A DNA stretch of 64,000 nucleotides from NCBI RefSeq assembly GCF_003056305.1, contig NZ_PYVX01000010.1, forward strand, positions 1 to 64,000. The letters run 5' to 3'. Position numbers and translations under genes: made by a program. This stretch comes from Halomonas denitrificans (GTDB taxonomy: Bacteria; Pseudomonadota; Gammaproteobacteria; Pseudomonadales; Halomonadaceae). The notes under the pieces were generated by a model that searched no databases, was not told the origin of the DNA, and saw only the letters and a program-made list of their open reading frames with translations. Of the stretch, positions 1 through 8,810 are shown piece by piece; within the stretch, counting starts at the first letter, position 1; each line of letters opens with the position of its first letter.

Positions 1-265
1 GGGCGAGGCGCGACCAGGCGCCGCCGTCGACGGCGGCCCGGGCGGCCGCCACGGCGACCTCGGCATCGGCGGCGTCGCAGCTCGCCACCTCGGCCAGTGT
101 CTCGCCGGTGGCCGGGTTGACGGTGGCCAGGGTCGCACCGCTCCGGGCCTCGACGAAGGCGTCGTCGATATAGGCGCGGGTCTCGAGGCCGCGCTTGCCG
201 CACAGCTCGGCGGCCAGCGCCTGCCAGTCGTCGCGGGTGCGGGGGAATTTGTGGTGTTCGGTCAT
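1..265 (-). CDS. Aldehyde dehydrogenase (PuuC-like), N-terminal part only
   Basis: The gene runs off the left edge, so only the first 88 codons are visible. The translation begins MTEHHKFPRTRDDW and continues into RAYIDDAFVEA and TVNPATGETLAEVAS, the N-terminal NAD-binding layout of the aldehyde dehydrogenase superfamily, closest in feel to gamma-glutamyl-gamma-aminobutyraldehyde and aminoaldehyde dehydrogenases (PuuC/KauB type). The catalytic Cys and Glu lie outside the window. The start is supported by an AGGAG shortly before the ATG. It lies 15 bases downstream of the M20 hydrolase on the same strand, so the two probably form an operon. With a polyamine-type aminotransferase and agmatine deiminase nearby, oxidation of an amine-derived aldehyde is a reasonable inference, but the substrate cannot be read here. 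Confidence 0.8.
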   Translation of the reverse strand, partial: MTEHHKFPRTRDDWQALAAELCGKRGLETRAYIDDAFVEARSGATLATVNPATGETLAEVASCDAADAEVAVAAARAAVDGGAWSRLA

Positions 266-280
266 CGGGGGCTCCTGGGG

Positions 281-1519
281 TCAGGCCGGACGGTTCGCGC
301 GGGCGAGCAGGGCATCGCAGAGCACCTGGGCGCCCAGGGCGCAGTGCTCCGGCGTGGCGTACTCGGCCTCGTTGTGACTGATGCCGTCGCGGCAGGGGAC
401 GAAGATCATCGCGGTGGGGGCGACGCGGGCGACATAGACGGCGTCGTGGCCGGCGCCGCTCATCATGCGCCGATGGGCCACGCCCTGGGCCCGGGTCGCG
501 CCCTCCACCGCGGCGATGCACTCGGCATCGAAGGCCACCACCGGCGAGGCCCAGAGCTGCTCCGATGACACGGCCACGCCGAAGGCTTCGCCGGCGGCGG
601 CGAGCTCACGCTCGAAGCGCGCCTGGAGGGCGTCGAGCTCGGCCTCCGCCAAGTGGCGCAGGTCGACGGTGAGGCGTACCTCGCCGGGGATGACGTTGCG
701 CGAGGCCGCCGCGATCTCCAGGCAGCCGCAGGTCACCTTGGTGTCGCCGCTCTCGTCGGCCAGGGCATGGGCCTGCAGGCGGTCGATCAGGCGCGCCGCC
801 GCGGCCAGGGCGTCGTGGCGCAGCCGCATCGGGGTGGGGCCGGCATGGGCCGAGCGGCCGGTGAAGGTGACGTCGAACCAGCGCATGCCCTGCACGCCGG
901 TGACCACGCCGATGGCCTCCCGGGCGTCCTCGAGGACCGGCCCCTGCTCGATATGCAGCTCCAGGTAGCCGTCGAGCCGCGGCTCGCCCACCGGCAGGTC
1001 CCCGGCGAAGCCGCAGGCCGTCAGGGCCTCGCCGAGGGTCACGCCGTCGGCGTCCCGGCGGCCCAGGGTCTCGTCGACGGTGAAGGCGCCGGCATAGGTG
1101 CCCGAGGCGACCATCGCCGGGGCGAAGCGGCTGCCCTCCTCGTTGGTCCAGACCACCAGCTCCAGGGGACGCTCGGTGACGATGCCCGCCTCGTGCAGGG
1201 TGCGGAACACCTCGAGCCCGGCCAGCACGCCGAGGATGCCGTCGAAGCGCCCGCCCTTGGGCTGGGTATCCAGGTGGCTGCCGGTGGCCACGGGCTCGAG
1301 GTCGTCGCGCTTGCCGGCACGGCGAATGAACAGGTTGCCGACCCGGTCGACGCGCCAGGTGCAGCCGAGCGTCTCGCACCAGTCGAGCAGCAGGCGCCGG
1401 CCGGCGGCGTCCTCGGGGGTCAGGGCCAGGCGGCAGCTGCCGCCGTTGGCGGTGGGGCCGATCTCGGCCATGGCCATCAGGGTGTTCCACAGCCGCTGGC
1501 CGTCGATGGGAGTCGTCAT
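281..1519 (-). CDS. M20-family Zn-dependent amidohydrolase (N-carbamoyl-amino acid / allantoate hydrolase type)
   Basis: A 412-residue cytoplasmic metallopeptidase-fold hydrolase of the HyuC/AllC/beta-ureidopropionase group, the usual length for the family. The di-zinc ligand motifs are in order: TGSHLDTQPKGGRFDG (His, Asp) near residue 80, WTNEEGSRF (Glu pair) near 127, HIEQGPVLE (His) near 190 and GAGHDAVY (His) near 380. The dimerisation-domain signature RSAHAGPTPMRLRHDA is also present. Family members cleave N-carbamoyl groups from amino acids or beta-alanine, or act on allantoate, releasing ammonia and CO2. It probably shares an operon with the aldehyde dehydrogenase downstream, and is divergent from the aminotransferase, NhaC and agmatine deiminase block. 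The exact substrate is not decided by sequence; a carbamoyl-amine or carbamoyl-beta-amino acid is plausible. Confidence 0.88.
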   Translation of the reverse strand: MTTPIDGQRLWNTLMAMAEIGPTANGGSCRLALTPEDAAGRRLLLDWCETLGCTWRVDRVGNLFIRRAGKRDDLEPVATGSHLDTQPKGGRFDGILGVLAGLEVFRTLHEAGIVTERPLELVVWTNEEGSRFAPAMVASGTYAGAFTVDETLGRRDADGVTLGEALTACGFAGDLPVGEPRLDGYLELHIEQGPVLEDAREAIGVVTGVQGMRWFDVTFTGRSAHAGPTPMRLRHDALAAAARLIDRLQAHALADESGDTKVTCGCLEIAAASRNVIPGEVRLTVDLRHLAEAELDALQARFERELAAAGEAFGVAVSSEQLWASPVVAFDAECIAAVEGATRAQGVAHRRMMSGAGHDAVYVARVAPTAMIFVPCRDGISHNEAEYATPEHCALGAQVLCDALLARANRPA

Positions 1520-1877
1520 GGTGCGCCTCGTTGGTCGTTGTTCGTGGGTCGTTGTTCGGGCAGGGCAGTCACCGCTGTAGGTGCCGGGGCGCCAGGGACG
1601 GGGCGAAGAGGAGATCTTTTGCCAGGGATGGCAAAAGTAGCGCCCAGGGAAGGGTTCACAGCGCCTCCTCGCAGCCCCGTCGACGGATCAGCCCCGGGCG
1701 ACCTGTCCCCGGCGCCCCTCGATGCGTTGCCCGCCACGGGCCTCGGTCATTCGGGCGTTGTCTGCCGTGAGATCACCTTACGAGGGCGGCGCGAGCCCCC
1801 GATATACCCCAATCAGGATATGTCGCGGCGCTACCGGGGCTGGCTAGGCTGACCTCCACTCGACAGGAGGGAATGCC
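1520..1877. repeat. Divergent intergenic region with structured repeat-like element
   Basis: This 358-base spacer separates the M20 hydrolase and the aminotransferase. It holds a near tandem GGTCGTTGTTCG at 1533-1544 and 1547-1558, and a perfect hairpin CTTTTGCCA / TGGCAAAAG with a GGGA loop at 1616-1637. This is followed by a GCGCCCAGGGAAGGGTTCACAGCGC segment (1640-1664). From memory, this hairpin plus CCCAGGGATGGGTTCACAGCG arrangement recurs as a dispersed intergenic element in halomonad genomes; I cannot count copies here and see only one in this window. The rest of the spacer should contain both promoters, but I see no convincing -35/-10 pair. An AGGAGG at 1866-1871 serves the aminotransferase. 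Confidence 0.5.
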
Positions 1878-3302
1878 ATGACCACAACGACAACCACCGC
1901 CCGCCCCACCGCCACGCCGCCCGTCCTCGATGCCCAGGCGCTGTGGCAGAAGGACAAGGATCACTTCATCCACCCCTTCACCGACTTCAGCGTCTTCCAC
2001 GAGCAGGGCTGCGACCTGATCACCGACAGCGACGGCATCTACGTCCAGGACGCCAAGGGCAACCGCTTCATCGACGGCATCGCCGGCCTGTGGTGCGTCA
2101 ACGTCGGCCACGGCCGCGCCGAGATCGGCCAGGCGATGGCCGACCAGGCCACCCGCATGGCCTACTTCTCGACCTTCAACAACCTCTCCAACGCGCCGGC
2201 CGCGGAGCTCGCCGCCAAGCTCGCCGAACTGGCGCCCGCGCACCTCAATCACGTCTTCTACACCTGTGGCGGTTCAACGGCCAACGACGCCACCGTTCGC
2301 CTGGTGCACTACTACTTCAACCGCCTGGGCAAGCCGGCCAAGAAGCGCATCCTCTCGCGCAACAATGCCTACCATGGCACCACCTACCTGGCCGCCAGCC
2401 TGACCGGCATCGCGAGCAACAACTGGGACTTCGACACCCTCGACCACCTGGTCACCCACCTCGACGAGGCCAACTGCTATCGCCGTCCCGAGGGCATGAG
2501 CGAGGCCGAGTACTGCGATCATCTGGTGCAGGAGTTCGAGGACACCGTCGCGGAGATCGGCGCCGATAACATCGCCGCCTTCATCGCCGAGCCGATCATG
2601 GGCGCCGGCGGCGTGCTGGTCGCGCCGGCGGGCTACCACAAGCGCATGCAGGCGGTGTGCCGCGCCCACGAGATCCTCTTCATCGCCGACGAGGTGGTCA
2701 CCGGTTTCGGCCGCCTGGGGCACTTCTTCGCCTCCGAGGCGGTGTTCGAGACCCAACCGGACATCATCAACTGCGCCAAGGGACTCTCCTCGGGCTATGC
2801 GCCGCTGGGCGCGACCCTGATCTCCGACGAGATCTACGAGGTGCTCGGCACCCCGCAGCGCAAGGGCGGGGTGCTGAGCACCGGCTTCACCTACTCCGGG
2901 CATCCGGTGAGCTGCGCGGCGGCGCTCAAGAACATCGAGATCCTCGAGCGCGAGCGCATCTGCGAGAACGTCCGCGAGGTGGGTCCCTACCTGGAGCAGC
3001 GGCTCAAGACCCTGTCCCGCCATGAAACCGTCGGTGACGTGCGCGGCAGCCACTTCATGATGTGTCTGGAGAACGTGGCCGACAAGGCGACCAAGGCGCT
3101 GCTGCCGGTGGAGGCCCGGGTCGGCGACCGGGTCGCCGCCGAGGCCCAGAAGCGCGGCCTGATCATCCGTCCGGTGGGCCACCTGAACATCGTCTCGCCG
3201 CCGCTGATCTGGACCCGCGAGACCGTCGACCGGGTGGTCGCCATCCTCGATGAGGCCTTCACCGCCACCACGGCATCGCTACGCCAGGACGGTTACCTGT
3301 AA
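1878..3302 (+). CDS. Class III PLP aminotransferase (polyamine/omega-amino acid:pyruvate type, SpuC-like)
   Basis: A 474-residue aspartate-aminotransferase-fold (class III) enzyme. Visible features are the N-terminal substrate-gate segment DGIYVQDAKGNRFIDGIAG, the PLP Asp in FIADEVVTGFGRLG near residue 272, and the Schiff-base Lys in INCAKGLSSGYAPLGA near residue 300. Overall similarity is to putrescine- or beta-alanine-pyruvate aminotransferases such as SpuC; these move the omega-amino group to pyruvate and yield an aminoaldehyde or semialdehyde. The next two genes are an NhaC-type antiporter and agmatine deiminase, and an aldehyde dehydrogenase lies on the other strand. Together these support amine or omega-amino acid degradation. 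The substrate is inferred from context and could be taurine, beta-alanine or putrescine. Confidence 0.85.
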   Translation: MTTTTTTARPTATPPVLDAQALWQKDKDHFIHPFTDFSVFHEQGCDLITDSDGIYVQDAKGNRFIDGIAGLWCVNVGHGRAEIGQAMADQATRMAYFSTFNNLSNAPAAELAAKLAELAPAHLNHVFYTCGGSTANDATVRLVHYYFNRLGKPAKKRILSRNNAYHGTTYLAASLTGIASNNWDFDTLDHLVTHLDEANCYRRPEGMSEAEYCDHLVQEFEDTVAEIGADNIAAFIAEPIMGAGGVLVAPAGYHKRMQAVCRAHEILFIADEVVTGFGRLGHFFASEAVFETQPDIINCAKGLSSGYAPLGATLISDEIYEVLGTPQRKGGVLSTGFTYSGHPVSCAAALKNIEILERERICENVREVGPYLEQRLKTLSRHETVGDVRGSHFMMCLENVADKATKALLPVEARVGDRVAAEAQKRGLIIRPVGHLNIVSPPLIWTRETVDRVVAILDEAFTATTASLRQDGYL

Positions 3303-3416
3303 GCGGTTACCGCCAACCCGCCGGCAACCGCCGCCTGCGTCACTCGGCATTTCCCGGCGGGTCGAGCCACGGCGCAATGATCAACCACAACAATTCAACA
3401 ACAAAGGTTAATGACC

Positions 3417-4883
3417 ATGTCACACTCTCCTTTGGGCTCGAAGGCCCGCCCCATAGGCGTCGGTAGCGCCACCAAGGGTGGCCTGATCGTTCTCGTTGTC
3501 GTGCTGATTGCCAGCCTCAGCAACGTCGCGCTCGTCGACGGCGACGACTATGGCCTCTACAGCCTGCTACCCACCGCCGTGGTACTGGGCATGGCCATCC
3601 TCACCCGACGCACCATCGAATCGCTGCTGGCCGGCACCCTGGTCGGCCTGCTGATGATCGACCCGACCTCGGTCATCACCCAGGGCTCGGACATCTTGCT
3701 GGGCGTGCTCGGCAACGACACCGTCACCTGGATCATCCTGGTCTGCGGCCTGTTCGGTAGCCTGATCGCCCTGCTGGTCAAGACCGGCGGCGTGCTCAGC
3801 TTCGGCGACACCATGACCAAACGCATCCACACCAAGCAGCAGAGCCTGCTGACCACCTGGCTGCTGGGCCTGATCATCTTCGTCGACGACTACCTGAATG
3901 CCCTGACCATCAGCGCCTCGATGAAGAAGATCACCGACCGCTTCAACATCTCCCGGGAGAAGCTCGCCTACATCGTCGACTCCACCGCGGCACCGATCTG
4001 CATCCTGGTGCCCTTCTCCACCTGGGCGGTGTTCTTCGGCGGCCTGCTGGAGGAGAACGACGTCACCGGCAACGGCATGAGCCTCTACATCGAGGCCATC
4101 CCCTACATGTTCTATGCCTGGGTGGCGGCGGCCATCGTGCCGCTGGTGGCGCTGGGCTGGATGCCCGACATCGGCCCGATGCGCACCGCCGAGGCCCGGG
4201 CCGCGGGCGGCCAGAGTATGCCTGCGGGGGTCGACGACGGCGCCCTGGAGGTGGACGAGGAGCAGCCGCGCCCCCACCTGCTGAACTTCCTGCTGCCCAT
4301 CGCCACCCTGATCTTCTTCACCTGGTACTTCGAGATCGACATCCTGCGCGGCGTGATCGTGGCGCTGGCCGTGACCCTGGTGCTGATCGGTGCCCAGCGA
4401 CTGCTGAGCTTCCACGACACCTTCGACACGGCCCTGGACGGCTTCAAGGCCATGATCATGCCCCTCGGCACCCTGGTGGCCGGCTTCACCCTGAAGGAGG
4501 TCAACGACCTGCTGGGGCTGACCGACTTCGTCATCGCCACGGTGCAGCCGCTGATGACCGCGGGGATGCTGCCGGCGGTGGTCTTCGTGACCATGGCCTT
4601 CCTGGCCTTCGCCACCGCCTCGTTCTGGGGGCTGTTCGCCGTGGCCATGCCCATCGTGCTGCCGCTCGCCGTGAGCATCGACGCCAACATGCCGCTGGTG
4701 ATAGGCGCGCTGATCTCCGCCAGCGCCTTCGGCAGCCACGCCTGCTTCTACGGCGACTCCACGGTGCTGTCGGCCCAGGGCAGTGGCTGCACCCCCATGG
4801 CCCATGCCCTGACCCAGCTGCCCTACGTGCTGATTGCCGCGGCCATCGCCACTGTTGTATTCCTGACCGTCGGCCACCTGTGA
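3417..4883 (+). CDS. NhaC-family Na+/H+ antiporter or related amine/amino acid exchanger
   Basis: A 488-residue polytopic membrane protein with about 11-12 hydrophobic segments, of the NhaC ion transporter superfamily. Motifs such as FVDDYLNALTISASMKKIT and STAAPICILVPFSTWAVFF, and the C-terminal GSHACFYGDSTVLSAQGSG, are typical. Two ATGs lie close together at 3411 and 3417; AAAGG at 3403-3407 is 9 bases from the second and only 3 from the first, so I choose 3417. The stop overlaps a possible GTG of the next gene. NhaC relatives include Na+/H+ antiporters and substrate exchangers. Placement between an aminotransferase and agmatine deiminase suggests uptake or exchange of the amine substrate, which is an inference. 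Confidence 0.82.
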   Translation: MSHSPLGSKARPIGVGSATKGGLIVLVVVLIASLSNVALVDGDDYGLYSLLPTAVVLGMAILTRRTIESLLAGTLVGLLMIDPTSVITQGSDILLGVLGNDTVTWIILVCGLFGSLIALLVKTGGVLSFGDTMTKRIHTKQQSLLTTWLLGLIIFVDDYLNALTISASMKKITDRFNISREKLAYIVDSTAAPICILVPFSTWAVFFGGLLEENDVTGNGMSLYIEAIPYMFYAWVAAAIVPLVALGWMPDIGPMRTAEARAAGGQSMPAGVDDGALEVDEEQPRPHLLNFLLPIATLIFFTWYFEIDILRGVIVALAVTLVLIGAQRLLSFHDTFDTALDGFKAMIMPLGTLVAGFTLKEVNDLLGLTDFVIATVQPLMTAGMLPAVVFVTMAFLAFATASFWGLFAVAMPIVLPLAVSIDANMPLVIGALISASAFGSHACFYGDSTVLSAQGSGCTPMAHALTQLPYVLIAAAIATVVFLTVGHL

Positions 4884-4891
4884 GAACTGCC

Positions 4892-6013
4892 ATGACGACC
4901 CACCATCACCCCGGCGCCCCGACGGGCGCCTCCCCCGGGACCCCGGCCGCCCAGGGCTTCGCCATGCCGGCCGAGTTCGCCCCCCACGACGCCTGCTGGA
5001 TGCTCTGGCCGCAGCGCCCCGACACCTGGCGTTACGGCGCCAAGCCCGCCCAGCAGGCCTTCGTCGAGGTGGCGACGGCAATCGCCGAGAGCGAGACGGT
5101 GTTCGTCGGCGTCAACGACGACCAGTACGAGAACGCCCGCGTCCAGCTGCCCGACCAGGTGCGGGTGGTGGAGCTCTCCAGCAACGACGCCTGGATGCGT
5201 GACGTGGGGCCCACCTTCCTGACGCACCCGGACGGCCGCCTGGCCATGGTGGACTGGGAGTTCAATGCCTGGGGGGGCCTCGACGGCGGCCTCTACTTTC
5301 CCTGGGACAAGGATCGGCGGATCCGCGCCAAGATCGCCGAGATGCTCGGCGTGACGCGCTTCACGGTGCCGGTCATGCTCGAGGGCGGCGCCATCCACGT
5401 GGACGGCGAGGGCACGCTGATCACCACCGAGGAGTGCCTGCTCAACCCCAACCGCAACCCCGACCTGACCCGGGCCGACATGGAGCGGGTCCTGCGCGAC
5501 ACCCTGGGGGTCACGACCGTCGTCTGGCTGCCGCGGGGCTGCTACCGGGACGAGACCGACGGCCACGTCGACAACCTCTGCTGCTTCGTGGCCCCCGGCG
5601 AGGTGGCCCTGAGCTGGTGCGACGACCCGCAAGACCCCCAGTACGCCATCTCCCGGGAGGCGCTGGCGGTGCTGGAGACGGCGGTGGACGCCCGGGGCCG
5701 GAGGCTCAAGGTGCACAAGCTGCTCCAGCCGGGGCCGCTCCATATCGCCGAGGACGAGGCCAACGGCATCGATCGCCTGCGCCATTCGCACCCGCGCCGG
5801 CCGGGCGACCGCATGGCCGCCTCCTACGTCAACTTCTACATCGGCAATGCCGTGGTGGTGATGCCGCTGCTCGACCCGGCCCGCGACGAGGCGGCCCGGC
5901 AGACCCTGCAGGCCCTCTTCCCGACGCGGCGCGTGATCGGCGTGCCGGCCCGGGAGATCCTGCTCGGGGGCGGCAACATCCACTGCATAACCCAGCAGCA
6001 GCCCCGTCCCTGA
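4892..6013 (+). CDS. aguA: Agmatine deiminase
   Basis: A 373-residue guanidino-group hydrolase of the agmatine deiminase (peptidylarginine deiminase-like) family, converting agmatine to N-carbamoylputrescine and ammonia. Diagnostic segments are MPAEFAPHDACWMLWPQRPD at the N terminus, NDAWMRDVGPTF, EGGAIHVDGEGTLITTEECL, DETDGHVDN (catalytic Asp/His) and GGGNIHCITQQQP with the nucleophilic Cys. An upstream GTG at 4880 overlaps the nhaC stop, but ATG 4892 is the more likely start. It is last in the operon with the aminotransferase and NhaC antiporter. No nitrilase-type AguB (N-carbamoylputrescine amidase) is seen nearby; the M20 carbamoyl hydrolase upstream may matter for the next step. speA, which makes agmatine, is about 50 kb away in this window. 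Confidence 0.93.
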   Translation: MTTHHHPGAPTGASPGTPAAQGFAMPAEFAPHDACWMLWPQRPDTWRYGAKPAQQAFVEVATAIAESETVFVGVNDDQYENARVQLPDQVRVVELSSNDAWMRDVGPTFLTHPDGRLAMVDWEFNAWGGLDGGLYFPWDKDRRIRAKIAEMLGVTRFTVPVMLEGGAIHVDGEGTLITTEECLLNPNRNPDLTRADMERVLRDTLGVTTVVWLPRGCYRDETDGHVDNLCCFVAPGEVALSWCDDPQDPQYAISREALAVLETAVDARGRRLKVHKLLQPGPLHIAEDEANGIDRLRHSHPRRPGDRMAASYVNFYIGNAVVVMPLLDPARDEAARQTLQALFPTRRVIGVPAREILLGGGNIHCITQQQPRP

Positions 6014-6016
6014 ACC

Positions 6017-6052
6017 GAGCCCACGCCACGCTTGCGACGCGGCGTGGGGCTC
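6017..6052 (+). terminator. Hairpin after agmatine deiminase
   Basis: GAGCCCACGCC pairs with GGCGTGGGGCTC, with one extra G, a few bases after the aguA stop. There is no clear T-run, so it may be a weak or factor-assisted terminator. The remaining bases to 6176 hold nothing I can identify. Confidence 0.45.
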
Positions 6053-6176
6053 TAGCGCGGCTCATGGCGTCCCGGTCGCGTGAGGGGCACTGACACTCGA
6101 GGGCGAGAGCGCCCTCCCATGCAAGGAAGTCGACGGCTCGCGACGGGACGACATCAGCGTCGCGCGCTGAACGCGC

Positions 6177-6884
6177 TCAGCGGCAGACCCGATGGCCGCG
6201 CATGCCGAGATGGAAGTGATCGGCGTGGGCGGCGTTATAGTCCGGGCCCAGCACGGTGCCGAAGAGATCACAGGCTCCCTGCCGGGCCCGTTTCAGAAAT
6301 TCGCCCTCGACATCGTCATCGCCCCAGTCGCCGGACAGCGCGATGCGCTGGCCGCTGGCGAGCCGATAGGCGGCCACGTCCAGCGCCTCCGCCGTGGCAT
6401 GCTGGCTGCGGCGGGCGTCCTCGCGGCCGTAGACGTTGCGGCAGGCGAAGCTGCCGTAGTGTTCCACCGAGGCGACGGGCTCGCCGAACAGCGCGCGGGC
6501 GGCGGGCTGCAGGCGATGGCGCTCGTAGCGTAGCCAAGCCACCGTCCAGGGACAGGTGGCCACGAAGCTCGAGCTGAACGTCACGCCCGCGCGCTCGAGC
6601 CGCACCACGTTCTCGAGCGGGCAGCCCGCCACCGGCTCATGATCGGCCAGCGGCGTGTAGGCCAGCGCCGGTTCGGCGCTGCGCTCCAGCACCTCCCGGC
6701 ACGCCTCGGGATCGTCCTGGAGACGGCCGAGCTTCCAGCGGGTCACCGGCGTCGGCGGGTCCGACACCGACAGCGGCCCCCAGGGATTCCAGCCGGCGGG
6801 AAGCGTCAACGCGCCCTTGTCGAAGGCGATGCCGACGCCCACCAAGACCATCCCCAGCAGCAGGATCAGGGTCCGTCCGCGCAT
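6177..6884 (-). CDS. Extensin-like family protein, membrane-anchored
   Basis: A 235-residue protein with one N-terminal hydrophobic segment (LILLLGMVLVGVGIAF, residues 5-20) and a periplasmic extensin-like C-terminal domain. The domain signatures are the HATAEALDVAAYRL region with the preceding conserved Ser/Gln and the final HADHFHLGM, which resemble the metal-binding motifs of D-Ala-D-Ala carboxypeptidase-like (LAS/VanY-type) folds. Conserved cysteines occur around residues 61, 91, 110, 149, 207 and 234. Its biological role is not established; a peptidoglycan-related activity is inferred from the fold. It is followed on the same strand by nothing, and preceded by a tiny membrane gene that probably precedes it in an operon. 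Confidence 0.75.
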   Translation of the reverse strand: MRGRTLILLLGMVLVGVGIAFDKGALTLPAGWNPWGPLSVSDPPTPVTRWKLGRLQDDPEACREVLERSAEPALAYTPLADHEPVAGCPLENVVRLERAGVTFSSSFVATCPWTVAWLRYERHRLQPAARALFGEPVASVEHYGSFACRNVYGREDARRSQHATAEALDVAAYRLASGQRIALSGDWGDDDVEGEFLKRARQGACDLFGTVLGPDYNAAHADHFHLGMRGHRVCR

Positions 6885-6927
6885 GCCGCTCTCTCTCGTC
6901 GTGCTCCCGCCATGGCCGGGGCTAGGC

Positions 6928-7104
6928 TCAGAGGATCAGGCTGAGGATCAGCGCCGAGCCCCCCACTACCAGGGCGGTGAGCACGGCCAGGATGACCAGG
7001 CGATCCAGCCAGCGATCGAAGACCGCCCAGTCGATGCGGCGCGACCGGCGATGCGGAGTGGCTCCGCGCCGGCGTGACGGGGAGCCCGAGGTCCTGGGCG
7101 ACAT
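6928..7104 (-). CDS. Small single-pass membrane protein, unknown function
   Basis: A 58-residue protein starting [14 protein letters not shown], with a basic N-terminal half and one C-terminal transmembrane helix ([19 protein letters not shown]). A longer frame opens upstream, but the extra N-terminus looks like noise, so I use the ATG at 7104. It lies just upstream of the extensin-like gene on the same strand with a 43-base gap, suggesting cotranscription. I do not recognise the family. The very basic N-terminus next to a single helix predicts an N-in topology. Confidence 0.5.
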   Translation of the reverse strand: MSPRTSGSPSRRRGATPHRRSRRIDWAVFDRWLDRLVILAVLTALVVGGSALILSLIL

Positions 7105-7236
7105 GAGCAAGCATCCTTGTGCATCCTGTCCTCTGAGCTTAAGGGGAGCCAGGAAGCGAAGCCAGCGGCGGCCGCCATTGTGACGCGCGGCGAACGCCCC
7201 CATATAACGTTGAGCAAGCTAACGACTGGAGTCCCT

Positions 7237-8232
7237 ATGCCCCGCCTCAACGAGATTCCGCTCTCCGTGCTCGACCTGGCCCCGATCCGCGAGGGTGGCA
7301 GCATCGCCGACACCTTCCGCGAGAGCGTGGCCCTGGCCCGGCACGTCGAGGGGCTCGGCTACACCCGCTACTGGCTCGCCGAGCACCACGGCATCGAGGG
7401 GATCGCCAGCGCGGCCACCGCGGTGCTGATCGGCCATGTCGCCGGGGCGACCCACAGCATCCGGGTAGGCAGCGGCGGCATCATGCTGCCCAACCATCCG
7501 CCGCTGGTGATTGCCGAACAGTTCAGCACCCTGGAGACCCTCTATCCCGGCCGCATCGACCTGGGGCTGGGGCGTGCGCCGGGCTCCGACGGCCCCACCA
7601 TGGCCGCGCTGCGTCGCGATCCCCACGCCGGGATCGACGACTTCCCTCAGCGGCTGGCCGAGCTCGAAGGCTTCCTCGACGAGGCGCGGCCGGACCAGCG
7701 CGTGCGCGCCGTGCCCGGCCAGGGCTCTCGCGTGCCGCGCTGGCTGCTCGGCTCCAGCGATTTCAGTGCGCGATTGGCCGCCCGCGAGGGGCTGCCCTTC
7801 GCCTTCGCCGCCCAGTTCGCTCCGGCCCGGCTGCAGGAGGCGCTGAGGCTCTATCGCGACAATTTCCGGCCCTCGGCGGTGCTGGAACGGCCCTACGCCA
7901 TGGTCGGCCTGCCGGTGATCGCCGCCGACAACGACCTGCATGCCGAGTACCTCGCCTCCACGGCGCGCCAGAAGTTCCTGGCACTGATTCGCGGCGCGCC
8001 CACCCGCGCCCTGCCGCCCATCGAGACGCTGGACTGGTCACCCAGGGAGCAGGCCCAGGTGGAGCAGTTCCTGGGGGCCGCGGTGATCGGCGGTCCCGAA
8101 ACGGTTCGCGACGGCCTGGAACGCGTCCTGGCCGAGACCGGCGCCGACGAACTGATGCTCCACACCGACGTCTATGCCGCCGAGGACCGCCTGCGCAGCT
8201 ACGAACTGGTGGCCGAGGCGTGGCGCGCATAA
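7237..8232 (+). CDS. LLM-class flavin-dependent oxidoreductase (luciferase-like)
   Basis: A 331-residue bacterial-luciferase-fold protein of the YhbW/MsnO8-like branch. It begins [20 protein letters not shown] and carries [39 protein letters not shown] and the nucleotide-binding [18 protein letters not shown], all typical of this family. These enzymes use reduced FMN to oxidise small substrates; the substrate here is unknown. The start at 7237 is preceded by GGAG at 7228-7231. It is transcribed alone, away from the small membrane gene. Confidence 0.85.
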   Translation: MPRLNEIPLSVLDLAPIREGGSIADTFRESVALARHVEGLGYTRYWLAEHHGIEGIASAATAVLIGHVAGATHSIRVGSGGIMLPNHPPLVIAEQFSTLETLYPGRIDLGLGRAPGSDGPTMAALRRDPHAGIDDFPQRLAELEGFLDEARPDQRVRAVPGQGSRVPRWLLGSSDFSARLAAREGLPFAFAAQFAPARLQEALRLYRDNFRPSAVLERPYAMVGLPVIAADNDLHAEYLASTARQKFLALIRGAPTRALPPIETLDWSPREQAQVEQFLGAAVIGGPETVRDGLERVLAETGADELMLHTDVYAAEDRLRSYELVAEAWRA

Positions 8233-8382
8233 TCTACACCGAATGCCCAACCGCGCCCTTTCCCACGCACCTCCGTGCACGGCGGGCGCGGCGGGAACGA
8301 TTGCCCCGCCCCGACCTCCAAGGGGCAGCCATTCACGACGTGCCGGCATCGCCGGCACGCGTCATCGATGCCGGAGCCCCGC

Positions 8383-8796
8383 ATGCCCGATTCCCGTGAC
8401 CCCCGCCAAAACCCCGCCTGGCGCGCCGCCCAGCAGTGGCAGGAACGTGCCCGTCAGACCCGCCCGGGCGGTCCCCTGGGAGGCCTGAAGCTGCTGTTCA
8501 CTTGGCTGCTGTTCGGCGTGATGATGATCGTCGCCATGGTGCTGGGGCTGTTCTTCCTGCTCGTGGGCTGGGCGATGATGCCCTTCCTGCGCCACCGCAT
8601 GAAGAAGCGCATGGAGCAGATGCGCGCCGACCAGGCCGAGGACGTGGGCGGCGGCACCCACTATCGCGAGACGGTCTACCGCGAGACGCGCTATCGCGAG
8701 AGCCGCCGCGGCCAGGGCGGCGCCCACGAGCAGCAGGTGCTCGAGGGCGACTACGAGGTCAGGGACGACGAGCGCGCGGAGCGCTCCCGCGACTAG
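8383..8796 (+). CDS. Small membrane protein with charged repeat-containing tail
   Basis: A 137-residue protein with one long hydrophobic hairpin (about residues 31-62, LLFTWLLFGVMMIVAMVLGL then FFLLVGWAMMPFL), followed by a cytosolic tail rich in Arg and Glu. The tail contains the short repeat YRETVYRETRYRESR. GGAG at 8372-8375 sits 7 bases before the ATG at 8383 and favours it over the in-frame ATG at 8368. I do not recognise a named family; many proteobacteria have comparable small proteins of this layout. A role in envelope maintenance would be speculation. Confidence 0.55.
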   Translation: MPDSRDPRQNPAWRAAQQWQERARQTRPGGPLGGLKLLFTWLLFGVMMIVAMVLGLFFLLVGWAMMPFLRHRMKKRMEQMRADQAEDVGGGTHYRETVYRETRYRESRRGQGGAHEQQVLEGDYEVRDDERAERSRD

Positions 8797-8810
8797 GGAC
8801 GCGACGCCGA

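Noticed and set aside
1533..1558. CRISPR-like tandem GGTCGTTGTTCG
   Set aside because: Only two copies with a two-base gap; a simple local duplication.
4880..4882. GTG start for agmatine deiminase overlapping the antiporter stop
   Set aside because: The ATG 12 bases downstream is more likely; no ribosome site favours the GTG.
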